A program made the position numbers and the translations under genes. A stretch of 64,000 nucleotides of DNA, taken from NCBI RefSeq assembly GCF_022458985.1, contig NC_061789.1:5435501-5499500 (forward strand), read 5' to 3'. The DNA is from Mugil cephalus. Lineage: Eukaryota > Chordata > Actinopteri > Mugiliformes > Mugilidae. Shown here piece by piece: positions 59,634-64,000 of this stretch (within the stretch, counting starts at the first letter, position 1; each line of letters opens with the position of its first letter). The notes under the pieces are model-generated. The model did not search any database. It saw only the letters and a list, made by a program, of their open reading frames with translations, and was not told the origin of the DNA.

Positions 59634-59990
59634 ACCAACCAGGCATAACATTATGACCACCTTCCTAGTATTGTGCCTCCAAAACAGTTTCAACTCATTA
59701 GATAATGGACATGGGCCTTTTTGAGGGCAGGGGCCTCTGTGGACCATCCCACAGATTTGGGATCTGGTGAATTTGGAGACCAGGTCAACACCTTGTGATG
59801 TTTTTCATGTTTTTTTTTTTTTGCTGTTCCTTAACACATTTTTTGGTTGCATCCTGCTGGGGATGGCTGCTGCCATCAAGGAGTGTCATTGCTATGGGGT
59901 GGGGGTGTCTGGTCTGGTCTAGACGGGCGCTACACGTCTAAGTAAATCCACATGAAAAAATGCCAGGTCCAAAAACACTTTTTCTTCACC
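59634..59990. mobile_element. Non-autonomous Tc1-like element, right end lost
   Basis: Begins CACCAACCAGGCATAACATT (then ATGACCACC) and matches the 33.8 kb copy through CAGGTCAACACCTTGTG, GGGGATGG, GAGTGTCATTGCTATGGGGT, GGTCTGGTCTAGACG and AATGCCAGGTCC. It is truncated before the right inverted repeat. Confidence 0.75.
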
Positions 59991-59999
59991 TAGTCCGCA

Positions 60000-61418
60000 T
60001 CTCCTGTCTGCGGTGATTATGTTTCATATGTACAACCCCCTCCCTGCCCTCCCATCGCTAATTCCTTCCTCACATGTTTGGCTCAGTGCATGAGACAAGG
60101 ACTAAAGAGGACGAACTGTTAATCCAGTCTTTCCCTTGTGCTTTCACAGGGCACGCATACGTACACACGCGCTCATCATTAAATCAACAGCGGCAGTTTA
60201 CCGGCTTTCGGATATGATGGGGTACAAAAAGACGCTCCACCTCAATAACTGGATTAGTGGGACGAATGGCAGCAATAATTATATGGATTAGTTCGCTTTA
60301 GAAAATGAATGTAAGCGGTTCAGCTCGTCTGATCGTTAGAGGAACAATCCCACTGGTTGAATGAGAGGAAATAATCCCACTGTGAAGCATGACACATCAT
60401 CATTGTTTTTAAAATACTGCACCCTGAACACATCCACCAAATCACTTTTATTCATCCAGCTATTTATTTACAGTCACATGATATAATACACACTGAAAGT
60501 GAAACCACAAACACACACGCATCGATACGTACACTCAACACACGCCGCAAACAAGATGTCATCATCCAAACACAGACAAATTAAATTGAGACAAATTAAA
60601 GACAAGTAAAAACACGCAACTGCTAGACATACGACAGATTTCACTGGAGAAAAAAAAATAAAAAATGTTTGGAAGAGCGGGTAAACAAGGGAAGAAAAAG
60701 AAACTCTGCAACAGTATTTTAGAAATACTCAAACAGAAGGGACAAAACATTAGGGACACCCTCTCAAGAGATCCTTGAGGGCATCAAGCTCTGGAGGCTA
60801 GTTTTTTGTAGCTTTGTTAGCTTGTGTGCTCACACTATGAGACGTGAACAAATAAATCAGATTCCAAGTTGTATTTTTTTTTTTTTTTTTTTAATTTCTA
60901 CTACTACTACTACTACACATATTTCCCCTTAAAATTTTTGCTGACCTCCGTGTACAGTTTTAAGGATGACCCTAGAGTGTAGTCTACTCAGCCAACGTTT
61001 GCAGATTAGCTATCAAACAATCAAGAGAAAACAGGAAGTAAAAGAGATTCTGGGAAATGTGTGCAACCATCATACCAAAACATCACAATTAACAAATTAG
61101 TGGTATTTCTAAGATATGTTTAACTTCCCAACTTTATGGAAGAGCATTACTAAATTATAGGAGTGCAACTTAAATGTGTGTTAATTAGCAAGTCTTGCAG
61201 TTGCATCCATCTCCCCTGTGTATGAATAAATGTGTTCCCGTATTGTCTTCAGGTCTGTTTGACTAATTCTGTGTTACAACTTCCTCTCAAGTGTCTATTG
61301 GACACTTCATCCATGGGAACCACATTTATATCAAATTATGTGATATAGAAACATTCAAAATGGGTCAAATTTGACCCTGAGGTCAATAGGAAGGTTTTAA
61401 AAAAACTATTGAGTGGGT
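60000..61418. other. Downstream of syt5; probable 3' UTR and intergenic DNA
   Basis: syt5 is transcribed leftward, so its 3' UTR starts at 61418 and runs down. TTTATT (complement of AATAAA) occurs at 60447-60452 among others; the true end is not determinable. Poly-T at 60874-60892 and (CTA)n at 60898-60915 are present. Confidence 0.35.
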
Positions 61419-63392
<1,974 letters not shown>

Positions 63393-63399
63393 CTGGAAT

Positions 63400-64000
63400 T
63401 CAAACATTGTTCTTATATTTATTCTCATTTGATGCCGCAAAGGATCACAATTCCAGAAATGTCCAAATAATTGCTGCGTTCAAATGTACGAGATGGTCTC
63501 TGTTTAAAGCCGCGACTCCCCACCAGTCATGTAGAACTGAAGAAGCTACTCGGATGAAGCATCTTTTGATATATACCATAGTCTGGATGACTGGGAACCT
63601 TCAGAGAACATCAGAAACTTTCAATCGTGACAACACTGGAAGTTGGCTTCCATAAGCCACCAAGACTGGGAATATCAATATTTTCCTCAGACATTTTATA
63701 AAATTACAAATAACAGTCTACTCGACTAAATAACAAGAATTTAAGATGATGCAAGTCAATGGGCACTTCGAGTCCCTTCTGTTTTATGTAATTTAGGAAC
63801 TGTGTGCATCGAGATAAACTGTCACTAGCCCAAAGTATTTTACAAACCCAAAACAGCGTCTAATCTCAAAATGACAGCAGCTATCATCCCATCTCATCGT
63901 GTCTACCCTGGGCACGCTACAGAGGTTGTGCCAAGTTTAAATTCCAGTCATTGCTTGTCTCGACCTGAATAAAACCTGAACAGCTGGGGACAGTTAAGCA
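63400..64000. other. syt5: syt5 intron, right window edge
   Basis: Upstream of the exon at 63309-63392 I find no further coding exon before the edge. Confidence 0.5.

Noticed and set aside
59292..59747. 151-codon Asn/Gln/Pro-rich ORF that looks like a low-complexity protein
   Set aside because: It is produced by the degenerate TTGN array and runs into the adjacent Tc1-like element.

Overview
This is a stretch of vertebrate nuclear DNA, almost certainly from a teleost fish. The evidence is multi-exon genes with GT-AG introns, clear vertebrate orthologues (PIH1D1, troponin T, synaptotagmin) and a typical fish repeat load: Tc1-like, hAT, L1, L2, Rex1-like and Ty3/gypsy elements plus long GT tracts. 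Nothing bacterial or viral is present.

Four protein-coding genes were reconstructed exon by exon. (1) 500-8923, + strand: a 12-exon gene for a 401-residue type I membrane protein with a signal peptide, a small cysteine-rich ectodomain, a long Thr/Ser mucin-like stalk built on a 36-base coding minisatellite, one membrane helix and a short tail. I do not recognise the family. Its position next to pih1d1 makes flt3lg a positional candidate only. (2) 23981-41243, +: pih1d1, ten coding exons, 283 residues, complete. (3) 49379-56891, +: a skeletal troponin T, best read as tnnt1, 14 coding exons including an 18-base microexon and one GC-AG intron, with a TATA box and untranslated first exon about 4 kb upstream. 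(4) 61419-63392, -: the 3' part of syt5 (end of linker, C2A, C2B); the membrane-anchor exons lie beyond the right edge. tnnt1 and syt5 converge. In human, PIH1D1 and FLT3LG are near neighbours on 19q13.33, and TNNT1 and SYT5 are close on 19q13.42, so this block joins two conserved neighbourhoods.

The rest is introns and intergenic DNA filled with transposon remains: an inverted-repeat foldback element with an internal TACGTA-rich minisatellite (2168-3467), an L1 fragment (12.9-15.1 kb), a hAT transposase relic (15.6-16.8 kb), a TIR element with a 30-base hairpin (19.5-20.6 kb), rearranged Ty3/gypsy pieces (21.8-22.3 and 27.7-31.0 kb), Rex1-like and L2 LINE tails, several Tc1-like elements, and a hAT MITE with a perfect 8-base target duplication (37911-38213). 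One non-autonomous Tc1-like family occurs at least seven times.

I found no convincing new multi-gene system. The most interesting points are the VNTR-coded sequon array in gene 1, the inverted ZNF143-like sites around a CTCF-like site in a tnnt1 intron, the GC-AG intron and microexon in tnnt1, the foldback element, and the protease-to-integrase order in the gypsy fragment.
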